Source: Streptomyces chryseus (GTDB lineage Bacteria > Actinomycetota > Actinomycetes > Streptomycetales > Streptomycetaceae). From it: a stretch of 64,000 bases of DNA. Shown here in pieces: positions 17,348-25,798 of the stretch (its first letter is position 1; every line of letters begins with the position of its first letter). Both the position numbers and the translations under genes were made by a program. The notes beneath the pieces were generated by a model. The model had not been told where the DNA came from and did not search any database. It worked only from the letters and a program-made list of their open reading frames with translations. The stretch lies in assembly GCF_014650755.1 (NCBI RefSeq), contig NZ_BMVO01000010.1, positions 1 through 64,000 of the forward strand. The letters are read 5' to 3'.

Positions 17348-17848
17348 TCAGGCCGGCGGGTGGTCGCCGGTCGCGCCGTCGATGAGCTCGCGCAGGATGT
17401 CCATGTGGCCCGCGTGCCGCACGGTGTCCTCCAGCATGTGGATGAGCACCCAGCGCATCGACACCGTGTTCCCCGACCACGAGGTGCCCAGGGTGTCGAG
17501 GTCCAGTTCCGCGACGGCCCGGTCGGCGGCGGCCCGCGCGCGGCCGTAGAACGCCACGATGTCCGCGGTGGACTCGCCCTCGGCCACCACGATGTCCTCG
17601 CCCTTGAACGGGTCGAACCACAGCGGCTCGCTCTCGCGCCCGAACGTGGTGCAGAACCATCCGTACTCGACGCTCGCCAGGTGCTTCACCAGTCCGAGCA
17701 GGCTGGTCCCCGACGGGGTCATGGGGCGGCGCACCTGCGCGTCGTCGAGGCCGTCGAGCTTCCACAGCACGGCGTCACGGTGCCGGTCCAGGCTGACCTG
17801 GAGACTTTCCTTCTCGCCGCCGGTGAACGGCACACGCTTCGTCGTCAT
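17348..17848 (-). CDS. DinB family protein (DUF664-type)
   Basis: A 166-residue four-helix-bundle protein of the DinB/YfiT superfamily. The three His metal ligands are suggested by LGLVKHLASVEYGWF near residue 55, and by LIHMLEDTVRHAGHMDILRE near the C-terminus. The name is historical; many members are thiol transferases using mycothiol or similar, and no DNA-damage role is implied. The ATG at 17848 is preceded by TAGGTT at 17855-17860, six bases away, so a leaderless transcript is likely. It is convergent with the S66 gene. Confidence 0.88.
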   Translation of the reverse strand: MTTKRVPFTGGEKESLQVSLDRHRDAVLWKLDGLDDAQVRRPMTPSGTSLLGLVKHLASVEYGWFCTTFGRESEPLWFDPFKGEDIVVAEGESTADIVAFYGRARAAADRAVAELDLDTLGTSWSGNTVSMRWVLIHMLEDTVRHAGHMDILRELIDGATGDHPPA

Positions 17849-17966
17849 GTGCGGAACCTAACAGGGGGGTCTGACAACGCCCTTGCTCTCCGCCGCCCGC
17901 CCGGGGTCGTCCTTCGCACGGCTGACTGACCGTCAATCCGGGTCCGGGAACGGGTTGACAGTGGTA

Positions 17967-17978
17967 TGACACGTGTCA
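17967..17978. promoter_or_regulatory. Perfect 12-bp palindrome TGACACGTGTCA beside a TTGACA box
   Basis: The palindrome lies 60 bp upstream of the secreted hydrolase start. It follows directly after TTGACA (17955-17960), a consensus -35; the best -10 is only CAGCAT (17979-17984). A palindrome filling the promoter spacer is typical of a repressor operator, but no regulator is identified. Confidence 0.4.
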
Positions 17979-18037
17979 CAGCATGATCGGCGCCGCTGCT
18001 TACTCGTCGGTAAGGCGCCCTCAGTGTGGAGGTCCTC

Positions 18038-19846
18038 ATGCCCCGTCGCCGTCGCCGCCTTCCCGGCCGCCGCCCCGCCTCCGCACCGCGCGGACCCCTC
18101 GTGTTCGCCCTCGGCGCCGCCCTCGCGGCGCCCCTCGCCCTCGCCGCCCCCGCGACCGCCGGGGAACCGGCGGGCTTCACCGTCACCCCGCTGAAGTTCA
18201 CGGTCCGGGCGGGCGACCGGCACTGCGCCGTGGACGCCGACCTGTACCGCCCCGCCGGGGTCGACAAGGACCGCCCCGCGCCCGCGGTCCTCACCACGAA
18301 CGGCTTCGGCGGCAGCAAGGCCGACGGCTCCACCGACGCCGTCGCCAAGGCCTTCGCGGCCCGTGGCTACGTCGCCCTCGCCTACTCCGGCCTCGGCTTC
18401 GGCGGGTCCGGCTGCCCCATCTCGCTCAACGACCCCGAGATCGACGGCAGGGCCGCGTCGGGCCTGATCGACTTCCTCGGCGGCACCCGCGCCGCCGACG
18501 ACGGCACCCGCGCCGACTACGTCGCCAAGGACGGTCCCGGAGATCCGCGCGTCGGCATGATCGGCGGCTCCTACGGCGGCACGATCCAGCTCGCCACCGC
18601 CGCGAACGACCCCCGCCCGGACGCCCTGGTGCCCCTGATCACCTGGAACGACCTCGCCTACTCGCTCGACCCGAACAACGCGAACGACCCGGCCACCCCC
18701 GGCGCGTACAAGTACCAGTGGACGTCCGGCTTCTTCCTCATGGGCGAGGCACAGGGGCTGCTGAACCCCGGTCTCGACCTGTCCCGGATCGGTGGCGGCG
18801 GCTGCCTCCACTTCGTCGCCCGGGCCTGCGAGACCACCCGGCTCCTCGCCACCGGCAGCTATCCGGCCGAACGCACCGCCCGGATGCTGGCGTACGCGCG
18901 CGGCGTCTCCCCGGCCACCTACCTCCACAGGGTCAAGGCGCCCACCCTGATCGTCCAGGGCCAGGCCGACACGCTGTTCAACCTCAACGAGGCCGAGGCG
19001 ACGTACAAGGCGCTCAAGGCGCAGGGCACCGAGACCCGCATGATCTGGCAGTCCTGGGGCCACAGCGGCGGCATGTCCGCCCCGGCGCCCGGCGAGCTCG
19101 ACCTCGGGCGGGGCAATCTGGAGACGAGTTACGTCGGCCGGCGCGTCCTCGCCTGGTTCGACCGCCACCTGCACGGCAGGAAGGGCACGGACACCGGCCC
19201 CGCCTTCGCGTACTACCGCGACTGGCGCAGCGGCTACGGCACGGCCGCCGCGCCGCCCGCCCTCTCCCGGAAGCTCTACCTCTCCGGCGACGGCAAGCTC
19301 GTCGACAACCGCTCCAAGGTCGTGCGCGGCGCCCGCGAGTACCGCAACCGCCTGCTGGCCACCAGCCACTCCGAGAACTCGCTGGCCGGCCTCACCGGCC
19401 TGCCGGAGCGCGCGCCGAGCGACACCCCGGGCACCTACCTGGGCTGGTCGACCGGGCCGCTCAAGGCCCCCGTGGAGGTCGTCGGCGCGCCGAGGGCGAC
19501 GCTCAGGGTCGTCTCCCCGGCGACCGAACGCGTGCAGGACTCCGGCGACGCCGCCGACCGGCTCGTCCTCTTCGCCAAGCTGTACGACGTCGCTCCCGAC
19601 GGCACGAAGACGCTGGTGCACCGGCTGGTCGCGCCGGTCCGGGTGCCCGACGTGCGGCGCCCGTTCACGGTGTCGCTGCCCGGCATCGTGCACCGGTACG
19701 CGCAGGGGCACCGGCTGGAGTTCGTCGTCGCGGCGAGCGACGACGCGTACTACGGCAACCGCGGGATCAAGCCGGTGACCGTCACGAGCGCCCCCGGGGA
19801 CACCGGCGTACTGGAGCTCCCCGTGGTCAGGGGCTCGCTCGGCTGA
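18038..19846 (+). CDS. Secreted CocE/NonD-type (S15) alpha/beta-hydrolase
   Basis: A 602-residue exported serine hydrolase. An Arg-rich N-terminus and hydrophobic core (VFALGAALAAPLALAA) form a signal peptide ending near ATAGEP. The catalytic domain has nucleophile elbow GMIGGSYGGTIQLA and a probable His in WGHSGGMSAP. The C-terminal 200 residues look like the PepX_C jelly roll (SGDGKLVDN to PGDTGVLELPVV). Families of this kind include Xaa-Pro dipeptidyl peptidases and acyl esterases. The ATG at 18038 is five bases after GGAGG, so the longer GTG at 18026 is rejected. A TTGACA box and palindrome lie upstream. Confidence 0.9.
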   Translation: MPRRRRRLPGRRPASAPRGPLVFALGAALAAPLALAAPATAGEPAGFTVTPLKFTVRAGDRHCAVDADLYRPAGVDKDRPAPAVLTTNGFGGSKADGSTDAVAKAFAARGYVALAYSGLGFGGSGCPISLNDPEIDGRAASGLIDFLGGTRAADDGTRADYVAKDGPGDPRVGMIGGSYGGTIQLATAANDPRPDALVPLITWNDLAYSLDPNNANDPATPGAYKYQWTSGFFLMGEAQGLLNPGLDLSRIGGGGCLHFVARACETTRLLATGSYPAERTARMLAYARGVSPATYLHRVKAPTLIVQGQADTLFNLNEAEATYKALKAQGTETRMIWQSWGHSGGMSAPAPGELDLGRGNLETSYVGRRVLAWFDRHLHGRKGTDTGPAFAYYRDWRSGYGTAAAPPALSRKLYLSGDGKLVDNRSKVVRGAREYRNRLLATSHSENSLAGLTGLPERAPSDTPGTYLGWSTGPLKAPVEVVGAPRATLRVVSPATERVQDSGDAADRLVLFAKLYDVAPDGTKTLVHRLVAPVRVPDVRRPFTVSLPGIVHRYAQGHRLEFVVAASDDAYYGNRGIKPVTVTSAPGDTGVLELPVVRGSLG

Positions 19847-19927
19847 GGGCCCGCCGTGAGGCGCGCCCCGGGGCCGGTCGCCGCGTGCGGTGGCGCCGGC
19901 GGCCGGCTGCCGACGTAGCCTGGCCGC

Positions 19928-20470
19928 ATGTCCGAGAGTGCCGTCCAGGGAGCCGAGGGGCCCCGCGTGGTCCTGCGCCGTTTCAGCCAGGCCGACGCCG
20001 AGGAGTTCACCGCGCGGGCGCGCGAGAGCAGGAGCCTGCACCACCCGTGGCTCTTCCCGCCGGAGCGGCCCGCGGCGTACGCTGCCTACGCTGCGCCGCT
20101 CATCGACAACCCGGCCCGGGTGGGCTACCTGGTGTGCGAGCGCTCCGACGGCGCCATCGCCGGCTTCATCAACATCAACAACATCGTCGGGGGCGGCTTC
20201 CTGTGCGGCGTCCTGGGCTACGGCGCGTTCGCGCACGCGGCCGGCCGGGGCCTGATGAGCGAGGGCCTCGATCTGGTCATGGAGCAGGCGTTCGGCCCCC
20301 TCGGCCTGCACCGGCTGGAGGCCAACATCCAGCCCGCGAACGAGGCGTCCCTCGCGCTCGTCCGCAGGGCCGGCTTCCGGCTGGAGGGCTACTCGCCCGA
20401 CTTCGTGTACGTCGACGGCGCCTGGCGCGACCACGAGCGGTGGGCGGTCACCACGGAGATGCGGCCCTGA
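19928..20470 (+). CDS. GNAT family N-acetyltransferase (RimJ/RimL-like)
   Basis: A 180-residue acetyltransferase of the ribosomal-protein-serine/alanine type. It starts with VVLRRFSQADAEEFTARA and has the conserved GYGAFAHAAGRGLMSEGLDL acetyl-CoA region, then HRLEANIQPANEASLALVRR and AGFRLEGYSPDFVYVDG. Such enzymes acetylate N-terminal amines of proteins or small amines. The ATG at 19928 is six bases after TAGCCT, so the gene is likely leaderless. The substrate is unknown. Confidence 0.9.
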   Translation: MSESAVQGAEGPRVVLRRFSQADAEEFTARARESRSLHHPWLFPPERPAAYAAYAAPLIDNPARVGYLVCERSDGAIAGFININNIVGGGFLCGVLGYGAFAHAAGRGLMSEGLDLVMEQAFGPLGLHRLEANIQPANEASLALVRRAGFRLEGYSPDFVYVDGAWRDHERWAVTTEMRP

Positions 20471-20509
20471 TGGGAACCCGCCCGGCGTTCAGTCCCGTGG
20501 CCCGGCCGC

Positions 20510-20845
20510 TCAGCGGCCCTTGCGGTTGATCTTCATGGTGTCCTGGTCGGTCGCCGTGGACCGCAGGTCGCGGTAGCCGTGCCCCAGATCGTCCAGGGCC
20601 GTCCGCGCCATGTCCTCCGCGATCGCGGCCGCCATCTCCTCGCCGTCCGCCGCGTCGGACACCACCTCGAAGCGGTACGTGAAGTGCCGCAGTGCCGCGT
20701 CGTACGCCAGCGACCCCTCCGGGGTGAACTTCATCCGCGCCAGGCCGTGGTCGTCCGCGCCGGCGGCCAGCCGCGCCCTCGACTCGTCCGTCAGACCGTC
20801 CCAAGTCCCGCGCACGATCACCCGGTACGTGTGCTCCGTGGTCAT
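20510..20845 (-). CDS. Conserved hypothetical protein (DUF6204-like)
   Basis: A 111-residue soluble alpha/beta protein that starts TEHTYRVIVRGTWDGL and contains GSLAYDAALRHFTYRFEVV. It resembles a small actinobacterial family of unknown function (DUF6204 from memory). No signal peptide, membrane helix or catalytic motif is visible. The ATG at 20845 is preceded by GGAGGGACCTC. It is convergent with the acetyltransferase and divergent from the DUF5107 gene. Confidence 0.8.
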   Translation of the reverse strand: MTTEHTYRVIVRGTWDGLTDESRARLAAGADDHGLARMKFTPEGSLAYDAALRHFTYRFEVVSDAADGEEMAAAIAEDMARTALDDLGHGYRDLRSTATDQDTMKINRKGR

Positions 20846-20982
20846 GAGGTCCCTCCGCGCTCTGCTCTGTGTGCGACGTGGAGGTCCAGCGTAGGACCCC
20901 CTGGTCAGGGAGGCGCCCGGCATGTTCGGATGGTCGTCCGGGCGCCGGTGGACGGCGGTCCGTGTGAGGGAGTGAGGCTGCC

Positions 20983-22956
20983 TTGGCCACGACCGTGCGA
21001 CGTGCCGTACTGACCCTGCCCGCCGCCCCTTTGGGGCCGGAGAATCCGCTGCCCGGACTCCGGCCGCTCGACGAGCAGCACGTCGTCGACGAGCGCACGC
21101 GCGCCGCGCTTCCGCGCGACATGGCCCGCCAGGTCGGCCACGCGCCGCTGCGCACGCTGCTGCCGGTGCGGGTCCTGGACGGATACGGGCGCGAGCGGGC
21201 GCCGGCGGACCTGGACACGATCGTCATCGAGAACGACCGGCTGCGGGCGACCGTGCTGCCGGGACTCGGGGGGCGCGTGCACTCGCTGTTCCACAAGCCG
21301 ACCGGACGCGAACTCCTCTACCGCAACCCGGTCCTCCAGCCCGCCGACTTCGCCCTGAACGGCGCCTGGTTCTCCGGCGGCCTGGAGTGGAACATCGGCG
21401 CCACCGGACACACGACGCTGTCCTGCGCCCCGCTGCACGCCGCGATCGTGCCCGCCCCCGACGGCGGGGACATGGTCCGCCTCTGGGAGTGGGAGCGGCT
21501 GCGCGACCTGCCGTTCCAGGTGGACCTGTGGCTGCCGGCCGACTCCGACTTCCTGTACGTCGGCGTCCGCATACGCAATCCGCACGAACGGACCGTCCCC
21601 ACCTACTGGTGGTCCAACATCGCGGTCCCCGAGGACGAACGGACCAGGGTGCTCGCCCCGGCGGACGAGGCGTGGCACTTCGGGTACGAACGCAGCCTGC
21701 GGCGCGTACCCGTGCCGGTCTCCGGCGGGGTGGACCGTACGTACCCGCTGCGCGGCGAGTACCCGGCCGACTACTTCTACGAAGTGGCCGAGGAGTCCCG
21801 CAAGTGGATCGCCTCGCTCGACGCCGAGGGCCGGGGCCTCGTCCAGACCTCCACCGACACGCTCAGCGGGCGCAAGCTCTTCCTGTGGGGCTCCGGGCGG
21901 GGCGGGCGGCGCTGGCAGCAGTGGCTGACCGAGCCCGGCACTCCGGGGTACGCCGAGATCCAGGCCGGTCTCGCCCGTACGCAGCTGGAGCACGTGCCGC
22001 TGGAGGCCGGGGCCGAGTTCAGCTGGCTGGAGGCGTACGGCCCGCTGGCCGCCGGCCCCGCGGCGGTGCACGGCGAGGACTGGACGGCGGCGCGCGCGGA
22101 GGCGGAGGCCCGGCTGGAGGAGGCGCTGCCCCGGGCGCGGGTGGACGCCGCGTACGAGGCGTGGCGGCCGTACGCCGACCACGAGCCGGGCGACCCGCTC
22201 GCCACCGGCTCCGGGTGGGGCGCGCTGGAGGTCCTGCGCGCCGGCTTCAAGCTTCCGGGCACGCCCTTCGGTGAGGAGACACTGGGCGAACAGCAGGAGC
22301 CGTGGCGGGAGTTGCTGCGCAGCGGCACGTTCCCGTCACCCGACGGGGCGGCCTCCCCGCCCGGTCCCTCCCTCGTCGCGCAGCACTGGCGGGACATGCT
22401 GGAGACGGCGCCGGCCGACCCCCTCACCGAGTACCACCTCGGGGTCGCCCAGTGGCACGCGGGTGACGTGGCGCAGGCGGTGCGCAGCTGGGAGCGCGGG
22501 CTGCAGGCGGCGTCCTCCCGGTGGCCGCTGCTGCGCTGCCTCGCGGTCGCCGACCTCGACGCGGGCAACGCGGGACGCGCCGCCGACCACTACGCCGAGG
22601 CGTTCGACGACCTGTGCCGGGAGCGGGGCGACGGCGAGGCGTGGAGTGCGGCGACAGCCGCGCTGGGGCGCGAGGCGATCGCCGCGCTGCTCGGGGCGGG
22701 GCGCGCCGGGGCGGCGCGCGCGGTCTGGGCGGAGCTGCCCGACGACCTGCGGGGGAGCGGGCGCTTCCGGCTCGTCGAGGCGCAACTCCTGGTCGCCGAG
22801 GGCGACAGGGCGGGCGCCCGCGCCCTCTTCGACGCCGGCTTCGAGGTGCCGGACCTGCGGGAGGGCGCGCAGGTGCTCGGCGAGGTGTGGGCGCGGGCCG
22901 GCGACGATCCGCTGCCCGACGCGTACGACTACCGGATGCGGCCCGCGGCGGAGTAG
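20983..22956 (+). CDS. DUF5107 domain protein with C-terminal TPR-like region
   Basis: A 657-residue cytosolic protein. The N-terminal half (about residues 70-350) is the DUF5107 beta-sandwich (ENDRLRATVLPGLGGRVHSL, GGLEWNIGATGHTTLS), which resembles galactose-mutarotase/aldose-epimerase folds. The C-terminal half has tetratricopeptide-like helices (PLTEYHLGVAQWHAGDVAQA, DLDAGNAGRAADHYAEAF). The fold suggests sugar binding or glycan processing, but the biochemical activity is unknown. The TTG start at 20983 is chosen because GAGG ends five bases upstream; a GTG four codons later is the alternative. Confidence 0.88.
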   Translation: MATTVRRAVLTLPAAPLGPENPLPGLRPLDEQHVVDERTRAALPRDMARQVGHAPLRTLLPVRVLDGYGRERAPADLDTIVIENDRLRATVLPGLGGRVHSLFHKPTGRELLYRNPVLQPADFALNGAWFSGGLEWNIGATGHTTLSCAPLHAAIVPAPDGGDMVRLWEWERLRDLPFQVDLWLPADSDFLYVGVRIRNPHERTVPTYWWSNIAVPEDERTRVLAPADEAWHFGYERSLRRVPVPVSGGVDRTYPLRGEYPADYFYEVAEESRKWIASLDAEGRGLVQTSTDTLSGRKLFLWGSGRGGRRWQQWLTEPGTPGYAEIQAGLARTQLEHVPLEAGAEFSWLEAYGPLAAGPAAVHGEDWTAARAEAEARLEEALPRARVDAAYEAWRPYADHEPGDPLATGSGWGALEVLRAGFKLPGTPFGEETLGEQQEPWRELLRSGTFPSPDGAASPPGPSLVAQHWRDMLETAPADPLTEYHLGVAQWHAGDVAQAVRSWERGLQAASSRWPLLRCLAVADLDAGNAGRAADHYAEAFDDLCRERGDGEAWSAATAALGREAIAALLGAGRAGAARAVWAELPDDLRGSGRFRLVEAQLLVAEGDRAGARALFDAGFEVPDLREGAQVLGEVWARAGDDPLPDAYDYRMRPAAE

Positions 22957-22963
22957 GGCGGGC

Positions 22964-23317
22964 TCAGGCGACCGGGCGCCGGTCGACGTACTCGAAGACC
23001 GAGCCGTCCGGGTGCGCGGCGATCAGGTTGCGGCCGACCGGGGTGGGGACGGGGCCCGCGACGATGCGGGCGCCGGCCCCGGCCAGGGCGGCGCCGGCCT
23101 CGTCCACGTCGTCGACGGCGATGGTCGCCGACACCTTGCGCAGGACTTCGAGTTCGGACTCGGGGCCGCTCATCAGGAGGAAGCAGCCGACCGCCGCCAC
23201 GGACACCCCGCCGCGCTCGAAGCGCAGCGCGCGGCTTCCGGTGAGGCGTTCGTAGAAGCCCACCGTGGGCTCCAGGTCGTCGACGCAGATGCGCAGCGTG
23301 GTTCCGAGGATCTCCAT
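22964..23317 (-). CDS. VOC family (glyoxalase/bleomycin-resistance fold) protein
   Basis: A 117-residue vicinal-oxygen-chelate protein with two beta-alpha-beta-beta-beta units: LGTTLRICVDDLEPTVGFYE and ATIAVDDVDEAGAALAGAGA, ending with HPDGSVFEYVDRRP. The Glu in VFEYVD is the usual C-terminal metal ligand; other ligands are not all obvious, so it may bind ligand rather than catalyse. The start codon is seven bases after a leaderless -10 box TACGCT (23325-23330). Confidence 0.87.
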   Translation of the reverse strand: MEILGTTLRICVDDLEPTVGFYERLTGSRALRFERGGVSVAAVGCFLLMSGPESELEVLRKVSATIAVDDVDEAGAALAGAGARIVAGPVPTPVGRNLIAAHPDGSVFEYVDRRPVA

Positions 23318-23366
23318 ACGTGCCAGCGTAGTTGCTCACGCCCACACCCGGCGGGGGTACGCCGGC

Positions 23367-24176
23367 TCACGCCCGGCACAGCACCTCACCGTGCGGCACC
23401 ATGAACCACGCGTCCTCCCGCTCGCCCCACTCCCGCCACGCCCGCGCGATCGCCGTCAGGTCCTGGCGGGTCGCGTGGCCGCCGGTCACGGCCAGTTCGG
23501 CGTACCCGGACGCCGTCGTGCGCTCCGCCCACAGGCCGCTCCACCACGCCCGCTCCCGCGGTGTCGCGAAGCACCACACCCCCGCCGACGGCCGTACGTC
23601 GGTGAAGCCGGCCCGGCGCGTCCACGACAGGAGCCTGCGGCTGGCGTCCGGTTCGCCGCCGTTCGCCCGGGCCACCCGGCCGTACAGCCGCTGCCAGTCG
23701 TCCATCAGCGGCACCTGCGGGAACCACGTCATCGCGGCGTAGTCGCTGTCGCGCGCCGCGACGACGCCACCCGGGCGGCACACCCGGCGCATCTCGCGCA
23801 GCGCCCGCACCGGATCGCCGACGTGCTGGAGCACCTGGTGCGCGTGGACGACGTCGAAGGAGTCGTCGGGGAAGTCCAGCGCGTGGACGTCGGCCACCGC
23901 GAACTCCACGTTCTCCAGACCGCGTTCGGCCGCCGCTTCGCGGGCCCGCCCGAGCACCTCCCCGGCCGCGTCGACCGCCGTCACCCGGCCGGGGGCGACC
24001 AGCGCGGCAAGGTCCGCCGTGATGGTGCCGGGGCCGCAGCCCACGTCCAGGACGTCCAGTCCCGGCCGCAGATCGCCCAGGAGGTACGCCGCGGAGTTCG
24101 CGGCCGTGCGCCAACTGTGCGAGCGCAGCACCGACTCGTGGTGTCCGTGGGTGTAGACGGCGGTCTCCTCCGGCAT
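23367..24176 (-). CDS. Class I SAM-dependent methyltransferase
   Basis: A 269-residue methyltransferase of the UbiE/Methyltransf_11 type. It opens with an N-terminal HGHHESVLRSHSWRTA segment, then motif I VLDVGCGPGTITADLA, acidic loop VTAVDAAGEVL, and FPDDSFDVVHAHQVLQHVGDP followed by VCRPGGVVAARDSD. The C-terminal part is aromatic-rich (AWWSGLWAER), a feature of small-molecule acceptors. The ATG at 24176 has GGAGGAGG eight bases upstream. It is divergent from the NDH-2/transketolase pair; the 241-bp gap holds a direct repeat. Confidence 0.88.
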   Translation of the reverse strand: MPEETAVYTHGHHESVLRSHSWRTAANSAAYLLGDLRPGLDVLDVGCGPGTITADLAALVAPGRVTAVDAAGEVLGRAREAAAERGLENVEFAVADVHALDFPDDSFDVVHAHQVLQHVGDPVRALREMRRVCRPGGVVAARDSDYAAMTWFPQVPLMDDWQRLYGRVARANGGEPDASRRLLSWTRRAGFTDVRPSAGVWCFATPRERAWWSGLWAERTTASGYAELAVTGGHATRQDLTAIARAWREWGEREDAWFMVPHGEVLCRA

Positions 24177-24249
24177 GGGCGTACTCCTCCTCCGGGCGGC
24201 GTCCGGTACGGACGCGGTATGCCGTACGGTACGCCGTCGCGCCGCTATG

Positions 24250-24279
24250 TGAGACACGAATCTTGAGATATGAGACACG
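24250..24279. repeat. Direct repeat TGAGACACG, 21 bp apart
   Basis: Two exact 9-bp copies lie at 24250-24258 and 24271-24279, start-to-start 21 bp, i.e. two helical turns on the same DNA face. They lie between the divergent methyltransferase and NDH-2 genes in a locally AT-richer patch, which suggests an operator for a tandem-binding regulator. Confidence 0.4.
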
Positions 24280-24417
24280 CGTGGGGTGCCGGGCGGGTAC
24301 GCGAACGGCCAGGGGACACGCGTCCGCGGGAAACACGGGCCGCCTGGTGTTTGCCCCTGGGTGGCGGGGGCACCGGGAAGGTCCACCGCACCCGCCCCGC
24401 CCCACGAGGTGAACGCA

Positions 24418-25770
24418 GTGATCCGAAACCGTCCCCGCATCGTCGTCGTCGGAGCGGGATTCGCCGGCCACCAGGCCGCGAAGACCCTCTCCCGGCAGCT
24501 CAGGGACAACGCCGAGATCGTCCTGCTCAACCCCACCGACTACTTCCTCTACCTCCCGCTCCTGCCACAGGTCGCCGCCGGCATCCTCGAACCGCGCCGG
24601 GTGACGGTCTCGCTGCCGGGGACGCTTCCGCGCGTACGGCTGGTCCTCGGCGAGGCGGACCGTGTCGACCTCGCGGCCCGCCGCGTGCACTACACCGGGC
24701 CCGAGGACGACAAGGGAGAGCTGGAGTACGACCGGCTCGTACTGGCCGTCGGCAGCGTCAACAAGCTGCTGCCCGTCCCCGGCGTCGCCGAGCACGCCCA
24801 CGGCTTCCGCGGCCTGCCCGAAGCCCTCTACCTGCGCGATCACGTGACCCGGCAGATCGAACTGGCCGCCGCCACCGGCGACCCGGACGAGCGCGCCGCG
24901 CGCTGCACCTTCGTCGTCGTCGGCGCCGGATACACCGGCACCGAGGTCGCCGCCCAGGGCCAGATGTTCACCGACGCCCTCGTGCGCAAGCAACGTGCCT
25001 GGCGGCACGCCGGGCACAAGCCGCGCTGGCTGCTGCTGGACATCGCGCCGAGGGTCCTGCCCGAACTCGACCGGCGGCTGTCCCGGACGGCCGACACGGT
25101 ACTGCGCGGGCGCGGAGTCGACGTACGGACCGGGACGTCCGTCAAGGAGGCCACCCACGAAGGGGTCCTGCTGGACGACGGGGAGTTCGTCGACACCAGG
25201 ACCGTCGTCTGGTGTGTCGGCGTACGGCCCGATCCGCTCGTCTCGGAGGTCGGTCTGCCCGTCGAGCGCGGGCGGCTGCTCGTCGAGCCGACCCTCAACG
25301 TGCCCGGCCACCCGGAGGTCTTCGCCTGCGGCGACGCGGCGGCTGTGCCCGACCTCACCCGGCCGGGGGAGTTCACCCCGATGACCGCTCAGCACGCCGC
25401 CCGGCAGGGAAAGCTGGCCGGCCGCAACGTCGCCGCCTCCCTCGGGTACGGGGAGCAGCAGCGGTACAAGCACAACGACCTCGGGTTCGTCGTGGACCTC
25501 GGCGGGGTCAAGGCCGCGGCCAACCCGCTCGGTGTGCCCCTGTCCGGCCCGGTCGCGGGCGCGGTCACCCGCGGATACCACCTCGCCGCCATGCCGGGGA
25601 ACCGGATCCGCGTCGCCGCCGACTGGCTGCTCGACGCCGTCCTGCCGCGCCAGGCCGTGCAGCTGGGCCTGGTCCGGTCCTGGTCGGTGCCCCTCGACAC
25701 GGCGTCACCGGAACTGGCCAGGGTCCCCGGCGGGCGCGGCCGGGCGGAGCAGAGTGAACCCGGCGGGTGA
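24418..25770 (+). CDS. Type II NADH dehydrogenase-like FAD oxidoreductase
   Basis: A 450-residue flavoprotein with two Rossmann sites: the FAD site IVVVGAGFAGHQAAKTL near the N-terminus and the NAD(P) site FVVVGAGYTGTEVAAQ in the middle. The FAD-closing motif FACGDAAAVPDL follows near residue 305. A C-terminal amphipathic stretch (WLLDAVLPRQAVQLGLVRSW) could attach it to the membrane, as in NDH-2, which passes electrons from NADH to menaquinone without pumping protons. The GTG at 24418 has GAGGTG upstream. It ends 28 bp before transketolase, so the two are probably one transcript. Confidence 0.9.
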   Translation: MIRNRPRIVVVGAGFAGHQAAKTLSRQLRDNAEIVLLNPTDYFLYLPLLPQVAAGILEPRRVTVSLPGTLPRVRLVLGEADRVDLAARRVHYTGPEDDKGELEYDRLVLAVGSVNKLLPVPGVAEHAHGFRGLPEALYLRDHVTRQIELAAATGDPDERAARCTFVVVGAGYTGTEVAAQGQMFTDALVRKQRAWRHAGHKPRWLLLDIAPRVLPELDRRLSRTADTVLRGRGVDVRTGTSVKEATHEGVLLDDGEFVDTRTVVWCVGVRPDPLVSEVGLPVERGRLLVEPTLNVPGHPEVFACGDAAAVPDLTRPGEFTPMTAQHAARQGKLAGRNVAASLGYGEQQRYKHNDLGFVVDLGGVKAAANPLGVPLSGPVAGAVTRGYHLAAMPGNRIRVAADWLLDAVLPRQAVQLGLVRSWSVPLDTASPELARVPGGRGRAEQSEPGG

Positions 25771-25798
25771 CCGCCAGGGAGCGACCACAGGGAGCGAC

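Noticed and set aside
17933..20434. An 833-residue minus-strand open frame
   Set aside because: It is opposite the secreted hydrolase and acetyltransferase genes and reads as repetitive Gly/Arg/Val; a codon-bias artefact.
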